A program made the position numbers and the translations under genes. DNA of 64,000 bases from Opitutia bacterium Tous-C4FEB (GTDB lineage: Bacteria > Verrucomicrobiota > Verrucomicrobiia > Opitutales > Opitutaceae), in contig NEVA01000009.1 of NCBI GenBank assembly GCA_002304445.1, positions 79,830 through 143,829 on the forward strand, in the 5' to 3' direction. The notes beneath the pieces were generated by a model. It was not told where the DNA came from. It ran no database searches and worked only from the letters and a program-made list of their open reading frames with translations. How positions within the stretch are numbered: the stretch's first letter is position 1; each line of letters opens with the position of its first letter. Below are positions 17,822 to 26,730 of the stretch, one piece after another.

Positions 17822-19885
17822 TCAACGGGCCGGGATCCAGACGCTCATGTCGGTATCGCCGCGGTTGCCCCACGCGAAATATGGGACGGCCTTCAGCGTG
17901 ATCGCGCGCGTTGGCTCTGCCGTGGCTTCGCGGTAGAGTTCACGTGAAGACCAAGCGGCGCGGGTTACCACCCGGGCGGGAAACGACAACGTGCGAACCT
18001 CGGAGTTCACCAACGTTTCCCGATTGGCCGTGAACTCCACCGGCGCAAGCAGCGGCAGCACGACATCCCGCAGTCGGACGCCGGCCGGAAGATCATTGGA
18101 TTCGAGGCAATAGACCAGCGGCCCGTTTTTCACGGCGACTTGGTTAACGGCTTCTTCGACGAGGGGGTTCGCCTCCATCAAGACCGGACGAAACGTCATC
18201 GTGAACTGCACCACATCGCCGGCGCGCCACGAGCGCGTAACTTCGGTGTAGGTGCCCGGCACGGGATCGCCGGCGACCGGTTGGCCATTGACGAGCAGCT
18301 TCGCATTCCCGGCGCGGAGCCAACCGGGAACGCGAAGCTTCAAAGTGATCGCGCGCTCGGGCGCAGCCTCGATCGTAAACTTTACCGCGCCGTCCCAAGG
18401 ATACTCGGTTTCTTGGCGAAGACGGATGCGCGCGCCGTCGGTCCACGCGGTGTCGAGCGTGTTCGCGGCGTAAAGGTGGACCCAGAGCGTGTCGGGCGAC
18501 AGGGCGTAAACGTAGTTGTGCGCCTCGGCGATGGCGCGCACGACGTTGGGCGGGCAACAGAAGCTGGCCTTCAGGTTGGGCGTGCGGGTACGCGACCAAC
18601 GGAGGGGCCAGTCGAAGTCCGCGTCTTTCCGCAGGGCGTTGACATAAAAGTAGTGTTTTCCCTCGAGGCTGATCCCGGGAAGGATGCCGTTGTAGAAAGA
18701 CTGCTCGAACAAGTCGGCATACTGCGCGTCGGCGGTGACGGTGAGCATCCGCCACATCCACATCGCATAGCCGATCGTGGCACAGGTCTCGTTGTAGGCG
18801 GTGAGATTGGGCAGTTGGTAATCGCGGCCGTAAGCTTGGTGGACGGTCTTGATGTATTTGTGCTGCCGATGGTCGACGCCGTCGGGAGAAGCTCCGTCGT
18901 AGAGCGCACCGGTCATGCCGGTGATGTAGAGTTTCTGACCGGCCACGTCATCGGAGAGCGCAGCGAGAGTCTTGAACAACGTCGGATCGCCGGTCTCTGC
19001 GAACACATCGGCGACGCCGGCGTAAAGGTAGTTGGCGCGCACGGCATGGCCGACGGCCTGGGTCATGGCGCGGAAAGGGACGCGGTCCTGGTTGTGGTCA
19101 CTGCCGTCCTGCTCGGTGACCAGGCTGCGGATCTCGATGAGTTGTTTCGCGAGTGCGAGATAGCGCGGCTCCCGGGTGACCCGATAAAGTTCGACCACCC
19201 CCATGTAGTGCGACGGACAGATGGCATTGCGGGCCAAGTCGGCGGGGACATTCGCGCACAGGCGCTCAATGTAGTCGGCGGCCTTGCGCGCGCAATCGAG
19301 CAAAGTCGTCTTGCCGGTGACGCGGTAGTGCACGCACGCCGTGGTGATGAGGTGCCCCATGTTGTAGGTCTCGAAGTGTTCACGGTCTTCGAACTCCTTG
19401 GCCTTGGCGGTGGTGACGCCTTGGCGCTGCGGAATGATTTTCTGCGTGTGCAGATAGCCGTCTTCGCGCTGGGCTTTGGCGATGACGTCGATGATGCGGT
19501 CCATTTCCGCATCGAGCGCGGGCTCCCGGGTGACGGCGTAGACCTGGGCGAGGGCCTCCAGCCATTTCAGGAAATCGCCATCGTTGAACGGCGGTCCGGA
19601 AAATCTCCCGGGCTGCAGGCCGGCCGCGATCCGGTAGTTAGCCCAGGCGGAGCTTTGCACCGGATCGCTAAAAATATTCCACATGTGCGGGACCATCGTG
19701 GTCCGACACACTTCAAAGCGTTCGCCGAGCAGGCCGCCGTTCCATTTCACGTCGGCCAAACCGGTCATATACATCCGGGCCGAGGGGGAACGCGACGTGT
19801 CGACCAATGACTTCTCGCCGGCGGAGGCGAGCGTCGAACCCAACAGCGAGGCGAGGCTGAGGGCGGTAAATTTAAACAAGTTCAT
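17822..19885 (-). CDS. GH127 beta-L-arabinofuranosidase-like hydrolase
   Basis: This 687-residue exported glycoside hydrolase (signal peptide 1-22) has an (alpha/alpha)6 barrel followed by beta-sandwich domains. It matches GH127 closely at the zinc-thiolate active site of the Bifidobacterium enzyme HypBA1: Glu366-x-Cys368 in NETCATIGYAMWMW corresponds to Glu338/Cys340, and Cys443-Cys444 in FCCPPN corresponds to Cys417/Cys418. HypBA1 releases beta-L-arabinofuranose with a cysteine nucleophile, so the expected product here is L-arabinose from plant glycans such as arabinan side chains, hydroxyproline-rich glycans or RG-II. It sits between the Asp-box propeller gene (45 bp upstream) and the isomerase. 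Other GH127 specificities (for example aceric acid) are possible. Confidence 0.85.
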   Translation of the reverse strand: MNLFKFTALSLASLLGSTLASAGEKSLVDTSRSPSARMYMTGLADVKWNGGLLGERFEVCRTTMVPHMWNIFSDPVQSSAWANYRIAAGLQPGRFSGPPFNDGDFLKWLEALAQVYAVTREPALDAEMDRIIDVIAKAQREDGYLHTQKIIPQRQGVTTAKAKEFEDREHFETYNMGHLITTACVHYRVTGKTTLLDCARKAADYIERLCANVPADLARNAICPSHYMGVVELYRVTREPRYLALAKQLIEIRSLVTEQDGSDHNQDRVPFRAMTQAVGHAVRANYLYAGVADVFAETGDPTLFKTLAALSDDVAGQKLYITGMTGALYDGASPDGVDHRQHKYIKTVHQAYGRDYQLPNLTAYNETCATIGYAMWMWRMLTVTADAQYADLFEQSFYNGILPGISLEGKHYFYVNALRKDADFDWPLRWSRTRTPNLKASFCCPPNVVRAIAEAHNYVYALSPDTLWVHLYAANTLDTAWTDGARIRLRQETEYPWDGAVKFTIEAAPERAITLKLRVPGWLRAGNAKLLVNGQPVAGDPVPGTYTEVTRSWRAGDVVQFTMTFRPVLMEANPLVEEAVNQVAVKNGPLVYCLESNDLPAGVRLRDVVLPLLAPVEFTANRETLVNSEVRTLSFPARVVTRAAWSSRELYREATAEPTRAITLKAVPYFAWGNRGDTDMSVWIPAR

Positions 19886-19930
19886 TATGATTTCTTCGGT
19901 CGGAATCGCTCCGGTAGTTTAGGGCCCGGG

Positions 19931-20986
19931 TCAAAGCCGCGCCGGATCGAGCACGACATGTTTGATGAAGCGCCGGTCCCAAGTGTAGGTGATGTGAATC
20001 CGACCGTCGGCCGCTTGGATCACGGCGGGATAGGCGTAGCCGGCTTTGCAAGGCTCGGTTTCGAGTGTGAGGACTCGTGACCACGTCACGCCGTCCTTCG
20101 AGATCGCCACGTCGAGGGGAAAGCGATCGCCCTTGGCCTCAGCGGCGCGGTGACCGCTGTGGTTGTAGACGAGGAGATGCCGGCCGTCGGCGAGCGTGAC
20201 GGCGTCGGTGCCGGAATTTGGATTCGGCAGATTTGTCGCCGTGAGCCGGCTCCACGTTTTACCCGCATCCTTCGACCAAGTCTGGGCGACAACGCCCTGT
20301 TTCGTGCGGCAAAGCGCTTCGAGCGCGCCGTCGCGGTGGACCAGAATACTCGGCTGGATGGCGTCGAACCCCGGGCCTTTGCTGACCGGTTCGGTTTTGC
20401 TCCAGGTGACACCGGCATCGGTCGAACGCTCAAAATGCACCAGCCAACCGTCCTTGTTTCCCTCGGTGCTGCTTGGCGCCAGCCATGTGCCGTCGGCCAG
20501 TTCGAGGGGCTTGTTTTTGATCGGACCGAGCACCCCGTCGGGCAAGCGTCGCGGCGCACTCCAGGTTTTGCCCGCATCCGGCGACGTCATCATCATGCCC
20601 CACCACGTGCTCGGCGACGGACCCACTTTGTAGAACAGCACGAGCGGCCCGGTTTTCGGTTGAAACAAAACGGGGTTCCACGCGGGCAGTCGGGCGCCGA
20701 CCGGCTGGACCCCGTTGGCCACCTCGACGGCGGGCAACCACCGGCCGCCTTCATGGCGCGACACCCAGATACCGACATCGGGATTGCGCTCAGCGGTGCC
20801 ACCAAACCAAGCGGCCACCAATCGCCCCGGTGCTACTTCCACGATCGTGGACGCATGACAGGAGGGATACGGCGCGTCGGCGTTGATGAAGCCCGCCGAG
20901 AGCAGGGCGACCGGGGTGGTTGCCGCCCGTAACAGGCCGCAACAAATTAGGACGAAGCAGACTGAGACGATTTTTTTTGAGCTCAT
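19931..20986 (-). CDS. Exported sialidase-like (Asp-box) beta-propeller
   Basis: This 351-residue protein with signal peptide (MSSKKIVSVCFVLICCGLL) has at least four Asp-box repeats of the S-x-D-x-G-x-T-W type: SPDAGKTWSAP, STDAGVTWSKT, SKDAGKTWSRL and ISKDGVTWSRV. These place it in the six-bladed sialidase/neuraminidase fold. An early conserved block reads AAWFGGTAERNPDVGIW, typical of the BNR hydrolase group in carbohydrate loci. A true sialidase Arg triad cannot be claimed, and in a pectin locus a rhamnosidase or uronosidase activity is equally likely. The start is set at the ATG at 20986 because it opens the signal peptide; the longer open frame overlaps the DUF6298-like gene. Confidence 0.72.
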   Translation of the reverse strand: MSSKKIVSVCFVLICCGLLRAATTPVALLSAGFINADAPYPSCHASTIVEVAPGRLVAAWFGGTAERNPDVGIWVSRHEGGRWLPAVEVANGVQPVGARLPAWNPVLFQPKTGPLVLFYKVGPSPSTWWGMMMTSPDAGKTWSAPRRLPDGVLGPIKNKPLELADGTWLAPSSTEGNKDGWLVHFERSTDAGVTWSKTEPVSKGPGFDAIQPSILVHRDGALEALCRTKQGVVAQTWSKDAGKTWSRLTATNLPNPNSGTDAVTLADGRHLLVYNHSGHRAAEAKGDRFPLDVAISKDGVTWSRVLTLETEPCKAGYAYPAVIQAADGRIHITYTWDRRFIKHVVLDPARL

Positions 20987-21042
20987 GACAGGGGAGAAAA
21001 TGACGCTGGGTGGAAGAGGGTTTGAATCGGGCTGGATGACAG

Positions 21043-23721
21043 TTAACGCGGCTGCACGTCGTCGGCTTCGCGCAGACCGGAGATCACGGCTTTCCCGGGG
21101 AACTTCGCCCGGTAGTCCCGCGCTGCCGCGGAGATCGTGGCGGCCGATGGCTTGCCGCCTTTCCAGAGCCGCAGGTGCTGCCGCGGCGCCAAGTTTTGGC
21201 CGCCCTTTGGCGCAAACTCTTGGCCGTCGCCCGTGCGCCACCAGTACGTGAGGTCGATCACATCGACCACGGCAGCACGTTTCACATCACTGAGAATCGT
21301 GTCTTGGACATCCTTGGGCGCGCTGAGCGCGATCAGCGGCCGGAGACCGGTCTCGGCTTCCCAATCGGCCACCACATCGAGCCAAAATTGCATGAAGTGC
21401 AGCGGCCCGCTGTTCTCCGCGCTGAGAGTGTGGATCACGTTCGTCCCGGCCGCGAGGTTCGCGAGACACTGCCGAATATAGGCCCGGTGTAACGCGCGCC
21501 GCACCGGGTGTGCGACGTCATAGAAAGCATCCGCCATCTTGATGGTGTCGCCGGTGAACGGCGGCGGCTCGATGAAGTCGGTGGCGTTGATGTTGTTCGT
21601 CGTCCGCCACGGGCTGTCCACCCAATGCGCCGCCGACTCGAGGATGTTGTGCTGGAAATACATTTCGTTGATCAGCACGAGCCCTTGCTGGCGCGCCTCG
21701 GCCGCGAATTCCCGCAGCCGGGCGAAATACCAGGGATTGTAACGCGTCAGATCGTAGCGACTCATGCCGTCCCAAGCAGTCCCCTGCCCGCTCCGCGCAA
21801 ACGGCTGCTCGTAGAAAGGCGGATAAACATCCGCATCCGGACGCCGAATCATCTGATGATCGATGCGGCGCCGGTCATACCAGAGACCGTAGTGGTGGCG
21901 GAAAAAAACTTCGCCGGCCCGCACCATAGCGGCCGCGATCGCAGGAATCTCATCCGTCAGTCCCGTGCCCGTGCGGCCGGGAGAAAACCGGGTGATCGCC
22001 CGCCCAAATTCCGAGGCCCGCGCGGGTTCGAGCCGGCCCAACCACCAGGCCGTTTCCAACTGTTTTCCGGTCACCGGTGACCCACCCAGCAGCAGAGTTC
22101 CGTCCACCAACGCCAAGGGGCGGCCGGGGCCGGCCGGCTTGGGCGTGAGGCGCTGCGCGAGATCCACAACGACGGCTTCGAGCGCTGGGACTTCCACCGC
22201 AGGCCCGTAGTGACGCGGCTCGAGGACGGTCAGAGCCGATGGCCCTAGGCGCGCTTGCAGTTGGGCGCGGTAAAGACTTTTCGGCTCGGCGAATTCGTTG
22301 ACCATGCTCCAGCGGCCGTCGCCGACAAATTGCCCCCACACCGCCACCGCCCAATTTCCCGCTCCGGGCGCGCGGCGCACCGCGACGACGGAGGCGGAGG
22401 AATTCCACAGCACGGAATTCACCGCCGCCCAGCCCACGCCTTGGTTCCATGTCTCAAGGTTATCGAGGCGCAGGGCTCCGCCGTCGATCAAACCACTGTC
22501 GAACAACAGCCCTGACGCCCAACTCCCAATTGAACCGCTAAAGCCCTTCGTCTCTCGAGCGGTGCAATGGAGAAAAACGTTCGGCCCGGCCGAGAGATAG
22601 CCGACGGTGAAGTCGTTGCCGCCCTGCTCTGCCGTGCAGCGCAAAAACAAGATCTGCTGCCCACGCGAGTGGAACGCCATGCGGCGATAGCCCGCGCGCT
22701 CCGAAACCGGCGCGAGCGAAGAACAGTCTTGGACCGTCGCCCGCGCGACCTTCGCGCCGACCTGCACCGCACTACCGGCGAAATGCACGGCCGTCACGTC
22801 AGCCACCCAGACATCACTCGCGGCGTGCAGGTCGATCGCGTTCCACGCGTGCTCTTCGTCGAGTGGATTGCGCCGGTCGTAATCAGATTCGCAACGCAAG
22901 TGCTCGATGCCGGAGCGTTCGATGTAACCGGATTGCACATACGCCTGCACCGTGCCGCCGCCGTAGCGGCTTTCGAGCGCCACCGTCAGCGGCGCGTCCA
23001 AGGTAAGCCTCGCACCGTCCACCGCCACCACGCGCCGGTCCCAGCGCACGTTGAAGGCGCCCGCTTTCCAAATGTAGGGCTGCCGACCTGGGGCCTCGTC
23101 CATTCCGATCGATTTTATCCACTCAATCGGGCTCGGACGTTCCACCGTGACACTCGCGCCGACGGCGATTCCGTGGTCGGCCCGCACCAACGTGAGCTCC
23201 GCGGCGCCAACCGGCACTTTCTCCGACGCCAAGGCGACCGGCGCGCCCACGTTCTCTCGCCGATCATTGCCGCCCAACTCGATCAGAGGCCGGCGACCTT
23301 GGCCCGTCGCCACCAAGACGGAGCCCGATTCACCCGGCCCAACCCCGCGGAGAACAACCCCACTCGCGCGAATCTTGAGTTGCCCCTCAATCTCGTAGCG
23401 CCCGGCGTCCAATTGCACGGCCCCGCGAAAACCCGCCGCGTCGGGAGCCAAGCCCGACACGAAATCGATCGCGGCTTGCAGACGCGGACCATCGTCGCCG
23501 GGGGCCGGCGACACCCGCACACGGGCCGCGACCACCGGCAAAGCGACACCTCCACCCCCGAAACCGGCGCCCGAAAAATCCGGCACGCGGTCACCGCGCT
23601 CATCGATGAGGTAGGTCAATTGACCCGACTTCGACTGCGTGACGGGCGATGGCTCCTGCTTCGCGCCGAGGGCCAACGTCGCGCCCGCCCAGCCCAGCAA
23701 TAATCTCACGATGCGGCTCAT
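21043..23721 (-). CDS. Two-domain beta-helix + DUF6298-like protein
   Basis: This 892-residue exported protein has a signal sequence of about 20 residues. Residues about 70-520 look like a pectate-lyase-3/right-handed beta-helix (PRLQAAIDFVSGL, GVVLRGVGPGESGSVL, GIEHLRCESDYDRR). From about 560 to the end it is an unrelated alpha/beta region with YGLWYDRRRIDHQM, RYNPWYFARLREFAAEARQQG, NEMYFQHNILE and IHTLSAENSGPLHFMQFW. It ends in VVDVIDLTYWWRTGDG, which reads like a TIM-barrel glycosidase with conserved Glu. I believe the C-terminal part is the DUF6298 family found in pectin loci, from memory only. The ATG at 23721 overlaps the preceding stop as ATGA. The activity is unproven. Confidence 0.65.
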   Translation of the reverse strand: MSRIVRLLLGWAGATLALGAKQEPSPVTQSKSGQLTYLIDERGDRVPDFSGAGFGGGGVALPVVAARVRVSPAPGDDGPRLQAAIDFVSGLAPDAAGFRGAVQLDAGRYEIEGQLKIRASGVVLRGVGPGESGSVLVATGQGRRPLIELGGNDRRENVGAPVALASEKVPVGAAELTLVRADHGIAVGASVTVERPSPIEWIKSIGMDEAPGRQPYIWKAGAFNVRWDRRVVAVDGARLTLDAPLTVALESRYGGGTVQAYVQSGYIERSGIEHLRCESDYDRRNPLDEEHAWNAIDLHAASDVWVADVTAVHFAGSAVQVGAKVARATVQDCSSLAPVSERAGYRRMAFHSRGQQILFLRCTAEQGGNDFTVGYLSAGPNVFLHCTARETKGFSGSIGSWASGLLFDSGLIDGGALRLDNLETWNQGVGWAAVNSVLWNSSASVVAVRRAPGAGNWAVAVWGQFVGDGRWSMVNEFAEPKSLYRAQLQARLGPSALTVLEPRHYGPAVEVPALEAVVVDLAQRLTPKPAGPGRPLALVDGTLLLGGSPVTGKQLETAWWLGRLEPARASEFGRAITRFSPGRTGTGLTDEIPAIAAAMVRAGEVFFRHHYGLWYDRRRIDHQMIRRPDADVYPPFYEQPFARSGQGTAWDGMSRYDLTRYNPWYFARLREFAAEARQQGLVLINEMYFQHNILESAAHWVDSPWRTTNNINATDFIEPPPFTGDTIKMADAFYDVAHPVRRALHRAYIRQCLANLAAGTNVIHTLSAENSGPLHFMQFWLDVVADWEAETGLRPLIALSAPKDVQDTILSDVKRAAVVDVIDLTYWWRTGDGQEFAPKGGQNLAPRQHLRLWKGGKPSAATISAAARDYRAKFPGKAVISGLREADDVQPR

Positions 23722-25247
23722 GGTAATTGGCCGGTCACTCGGCGCAGACTCTCGGCGTGGGCGATTTCTTTGCCGTCGGCAAAGACCCGCAGACCGACGC
23801 CGCGACCATAACGGGTGCCGTCGCTGTCCCACAAAATTGTGAGCTCACGCCCGTGGTAACGCACGCGGTCGAGACAGAACCACGCCCAAGTATCCGGGGG
23901 CAGTAATGGCGCGACCTCGACGACGCTATCGGTGCGCGGGCGTAAACCAACGAGGCCGGTGATGAGCAGATCGGCATAGGTCGAGTGGTTGTAATAGTAA
24001 CTGCGCGGATCACGGCCTTTCAGCCATTGTCCGGTCGTCTCGTCTTGATATTCGCCGATGTAGGGCACGCCGTCGTAAACGTGGCTCCGGGTGTAGGTGA
24101 GAAACGCGTCGAACCAATCGCGTTGCTTCACGACCTCCTGGGGATAGTCGCGGAGAACGTTTGCAAGCGCGGTGAGAGTTTGCGCCGTGGCGAACGGCCA
24201 AACCGCACCGTCCCATTCGCAGGTGCCGACCCCATGGGAACGGAAACGGGGATGGCGGCGCTCGGCTGTGGTGATGCCCCACGGCGCACGGAAACCGGCG
24301 TCGTCGGTCAGTTGTTTCCACGCCGCCTCGTAGCCTTTACCCGGCTCCGGCAGGCCGAAATACCACGGGATGAAACCGATCTGCTCCCGCACCGCGATGG
24401 GCTGGAGCTGGTCGTTCACCGCGCTGAAGAAGCCGAGCGCCGGATTCCAAAGCGTTGCCTGCACGAGGCGGCGCAGGTGCGCGGCTCTAGCGTCGAACTC
24501 TGCGGCCAACTCGGCCCGGCCTGCCAATCGCGCGATGGCGGCGAGTGCCGTGGCGTTGCCATACATGTAGACACTGATCGTCGGGCGCACGTTCTGGACC
24601 TTGCGCCCGCCGCTGATGGATTCCTCCATCGCATCCCGCACGTCGTATTGCCAAAATAATCCGTCCGGGCGCATCTGCGTCGTTTCCCAGCGTCGGTAGT
24701 CGCTCAAGAGGTCGTCGAGCAGCCCGACGAGCGTGGCCGTATCCTGCGTGACCAACCAGCGCGACCACAACGCATGCTGAAGCCACTGCGAGAACCGGTG
24801 CAGATGATCCTGCGGTTGCCCGCCCTTGCCCCGTAACCAATAGCGCAGGTAGTCGTCGTGGAACGTCTGATCACGGAGCCAACGGCCCTCCATCAAGTGA
24901 TGCCCGAGGGCGCTGCTCACCGGGCGCGCGCGGGTGATAAACTCACCGAAAACGAAACGCCCGCTATCGGGATCTTTGCGCAGTTGTTTACGCAGGGCCC
25001 ACCAGCGAAACCAATACGTCTCCTCCACGCCCGCGTCGGAGCATTCGAAAGCCGGCACGTGCGCTTCGAGCCAGGCGGCCGCCGCCGCGTTGGGCACGTG
25101 GTTGACCACGCCTTCAGGCTCCATGGCATTAAAAAACGCCACATGACGCGCACCCAACTCGGGCGGCAAGATAGCCGGCGCGTTACCGGTTGCCGAAAGC
25201 AACGAAGGCGCGAAACCAAGAATAACCAGGCGGATCAGGCGAATCAT
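23718..25247 (-). CDS. MGH1-like (alpha/alpha)6 glycoside hydrolase
   Basis: This 509-residue exported protein (signal MIRLIRLVILGFAPSLLSA) resembles trehalase/GH63/mannosylglycerate-hydrolase (MGH1)-type barrels. Features are HHLMEGRWLRDQTF, HRFSQWLQHALWSRWLV, RPDGLFWQYDVRDAMEES, SVYMYGNATALAAIARL, GTCEWDGAVWPFATAQTL and SYYYNHSTYADLLITGLVGL. The Asp in DVRDAMEES and the Glu in CEWDGAVWPFAT are candidate acids. Its start overlaps the upstream lyase stop as TGATG and its stop overlaps the next start as ATGA, so it is tightly coupled. The precise linkage is not predictable. Confidence 0.7.
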   Translation of the reverse strand: MIRLIRLVILGFAPSLLSATGNAPAILPPELGARHVAFFNAMEPEGVVNHVPNAAAAAWLEAHVPAFECSDAGVEETYWFRWWALRKQLRKDPDSGRFVFGEFITRARPVSSALGHHLMEGRWLRDQTFHDDYLRYWLRGKGGQPQDHLHRFSQWLQHALWSRWLVTQDTATLVGLLDDLLSDYRRWETTQMRPDGLFWQYDVRDAMEESISGGRKVQNVRPTISVYMYGNATALAAIARLAGRAELAAEFDARAAHLRRLVQATLWNPALGFFSAVNDQLQPIAVREQIGFIPWYFGLPEPGKGYEAAWKQLTDDAGFRAPWGITTAERRHPRFRSHGVGTCEWDGAVWPFATAQTLTALANVLRDYPQEVVKQRDWFDAFLTYTRSHVYDGVPYIGEYQDETTGQWLKGRDPRSYYYNHSTYADLLITGLVGLRPRTDSVVEVAPLLPPDTWAWFCLDRVRYHGRELTILWDSDGTRYGRGVGLRVFADGKEIAHAESLRRVTGQLP

Positions 25248-26662
25248 CAAAGGGGATTCGCAGATTTGGCGGGAGCCCGGTAGCCCACAAACTGTTTCGG
25301 ATCGGTGCCATTCAGATACTCCTCGAGACTGGTGTAGCCGTCCTTGTCCGGGTCCGCGATGCCGTCCGCGGGATTGTTGACGTTGAGTCCGTGTCGCCGC
25401 TCCCAGACGTCCGGCATTCCGTCCTGATCCGTATCGACCAAGGGCAATTGTGAACGGTAAGCAGGCCAACCGCCGACTTGGTCGGGGCTGTCGACAATCC
25501 CCTGGCCGAAGGTCGCCACGCCGGCGGCAACTTCGCGCACGATTCGTTCGTCGACGGCATCGCGCACCGGCAAGATCGCTCCCGCGCGCCGCAGCACCAC
25601 GGCGTAGGCTTCCGCGGGGGTCTCCGTGGTGACGGGGGCGCTGGGAAAAGCGGTATCACTGCGGCTGGAGGCCAAGGTAACGCGTTGGTCGAGTTCGACG
25701 CCGAGCCAATTGTCGTCGCTCAATTCGGGGGCACCGGCCATGACGTTGCCCGCGATGTGCCACCGCGACGCATAACCGTAGGCCGACTGCGTATCGTCGA
25801 TGCGGGCGATTCGCCGCTGCGCGCCGGGTTGGGTCGCCGGGCCGGGACGCAGGTAGTTGTTGATGAAATTGGCCGAGACGGGCTTTCCGTCGCACGTGCG
25901 GTGCTGCCAATTAAAAATCACCGAGCACCGGAAATCCAAATTGACGGTGTGTTCCACCTGATTGCCCGCGATGGACGGATTGCGGGCCGGGGCGTGGGCA
26001 AACAGGTTGTGATGATAGGAGGTATTTTTCCCGCCCAAACTCGCCGCGTAGCCGTGCGCGCCTTTGGGATGAACCGACCGGTGCAGCGGCTCGGCGATCA
26101 GGCACCACTGGACCGTGAGATTCTCGACTCCGTGCCACGTATTTAGCGCCTCGTCGACGGTCCAACTGATCGAACAATGATCGATGATAACATTGCGACT
26201 GTCGCGCACCTCAATGCCATCCAGCGGCACCCCGGCCCCGGCGCCCGGGCGGATACGCAGGTAGCGGACGATGATATCCTCCGCTCCTTCAATGCGCAGC
26301 GAGCGACCCCGCAGGCAAATCCCGTCGCCCGGTGCCGATTGCCCCGCGATGGTTAGCCTGGAATTGCGCACGACGATATCCGACCGAAGGTCGATGATCC
26401 CTGAGACCCTGAATACAATCACCCTCGGTCCCGCCGCTTCGACCGCGTTCCGAAAACTTCCCGGGCCGTCGTCCGCGAGATTGGTCACTGCCAGCACCCG
26501 GCCGCCGCGCCCGCCGGGCGTCAGCGCACCGGCGCCCTCGGCTCCGGGAAACGCCTGAACGACGGGCAGCGCCGCAGCCATAACCTGCGTCGGGGGCAAA
26601 AGGACCGCAGCACCCCAGCACAACACCCTCAAAGCCAGGACAAAAAGCTGAGTGGGAGACAT
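25247..26662 (-). CDS. Secreted pectate-lyase-like protein (third copy)
   Basis: This 471-residue beta-helix lyase of the PL1-like class is the shortest of the three, without extra N-terminal domains. The signal peptide ends near VMAAA. The core starts QAFPGAEGAGALTPGGRGG, with TIAGQSAPGDGIC, VIIDHCSISWTVDEALN and SVIFNWQHRTCDG. The C-terminus has DTDQDGMPDVWE and DPDKDGYTSLEEY calcium loops, ending before a 15-residue tail. It is first in the operon behind receptor 2, 68 bp after that receptor's stop. The likely role is cleavage of pectic backbone before import. Confidence 0.82.
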   Translation of the reverse strand: MSPTQLFVLALRVLCWGAAVLLPPTQVMAAALPVVQAFPGAEGAGALTPGGRGGRVLAVTNLADDGPGSFRNAVEAAGPRVIVFRVSGIIDLRSDIVVRNSRLTIAGQSAPGDGICLRGRSLRIEGAEDIIVRYLRIRPGAGAGVPLDGIEVRDSRNVIIDHCSISWTVDEALNTWHGVENLTVQWCLIAEPLHRSVHPKGAHGYAASLGGKNTSYHHNLFAHAPARNPSIAGNQVEHTVNLDFRCSVIFNWQHRTCDGKPVSANFINNYLRPGPATQPGAQRRIARIDDTQSAYGYASRWHIAGNVMAGAPELSDDNWLGVELDQRVTLASSRSDTAFPSAPVTTETPAEAYAVVLRRAGAILPVRDAVDERIVREVAAGVATFGQGIVDSPDQVGGWPAYRSQLPLVDTDQDGMPDVWERRHGLNVNNPADGIADPDKDGYTSLEEYLNGTDPKQFVGYRAPAKSANPL

Positions 26663-26730
26663 GGGGACAAACGAAGCCCGGGCTAAGAGTAATCCGCGCA
26701 GCCGGGATATTGGGTCAGCAAAATGACACG

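Noticed and set aside
18140..19810. 556-codon plus-strand frame opposite GH127
   Set aside because: Shadow of the GH127 gene, whose motifs and signal peptide are strong on the minus strand.
26675..26684. AGCCCGGGCT palindrome between receptor 2 and the lyase
   Set aside because: A 10-bp palindrome without a loop or T-run is too weak for a terminator or operator call.
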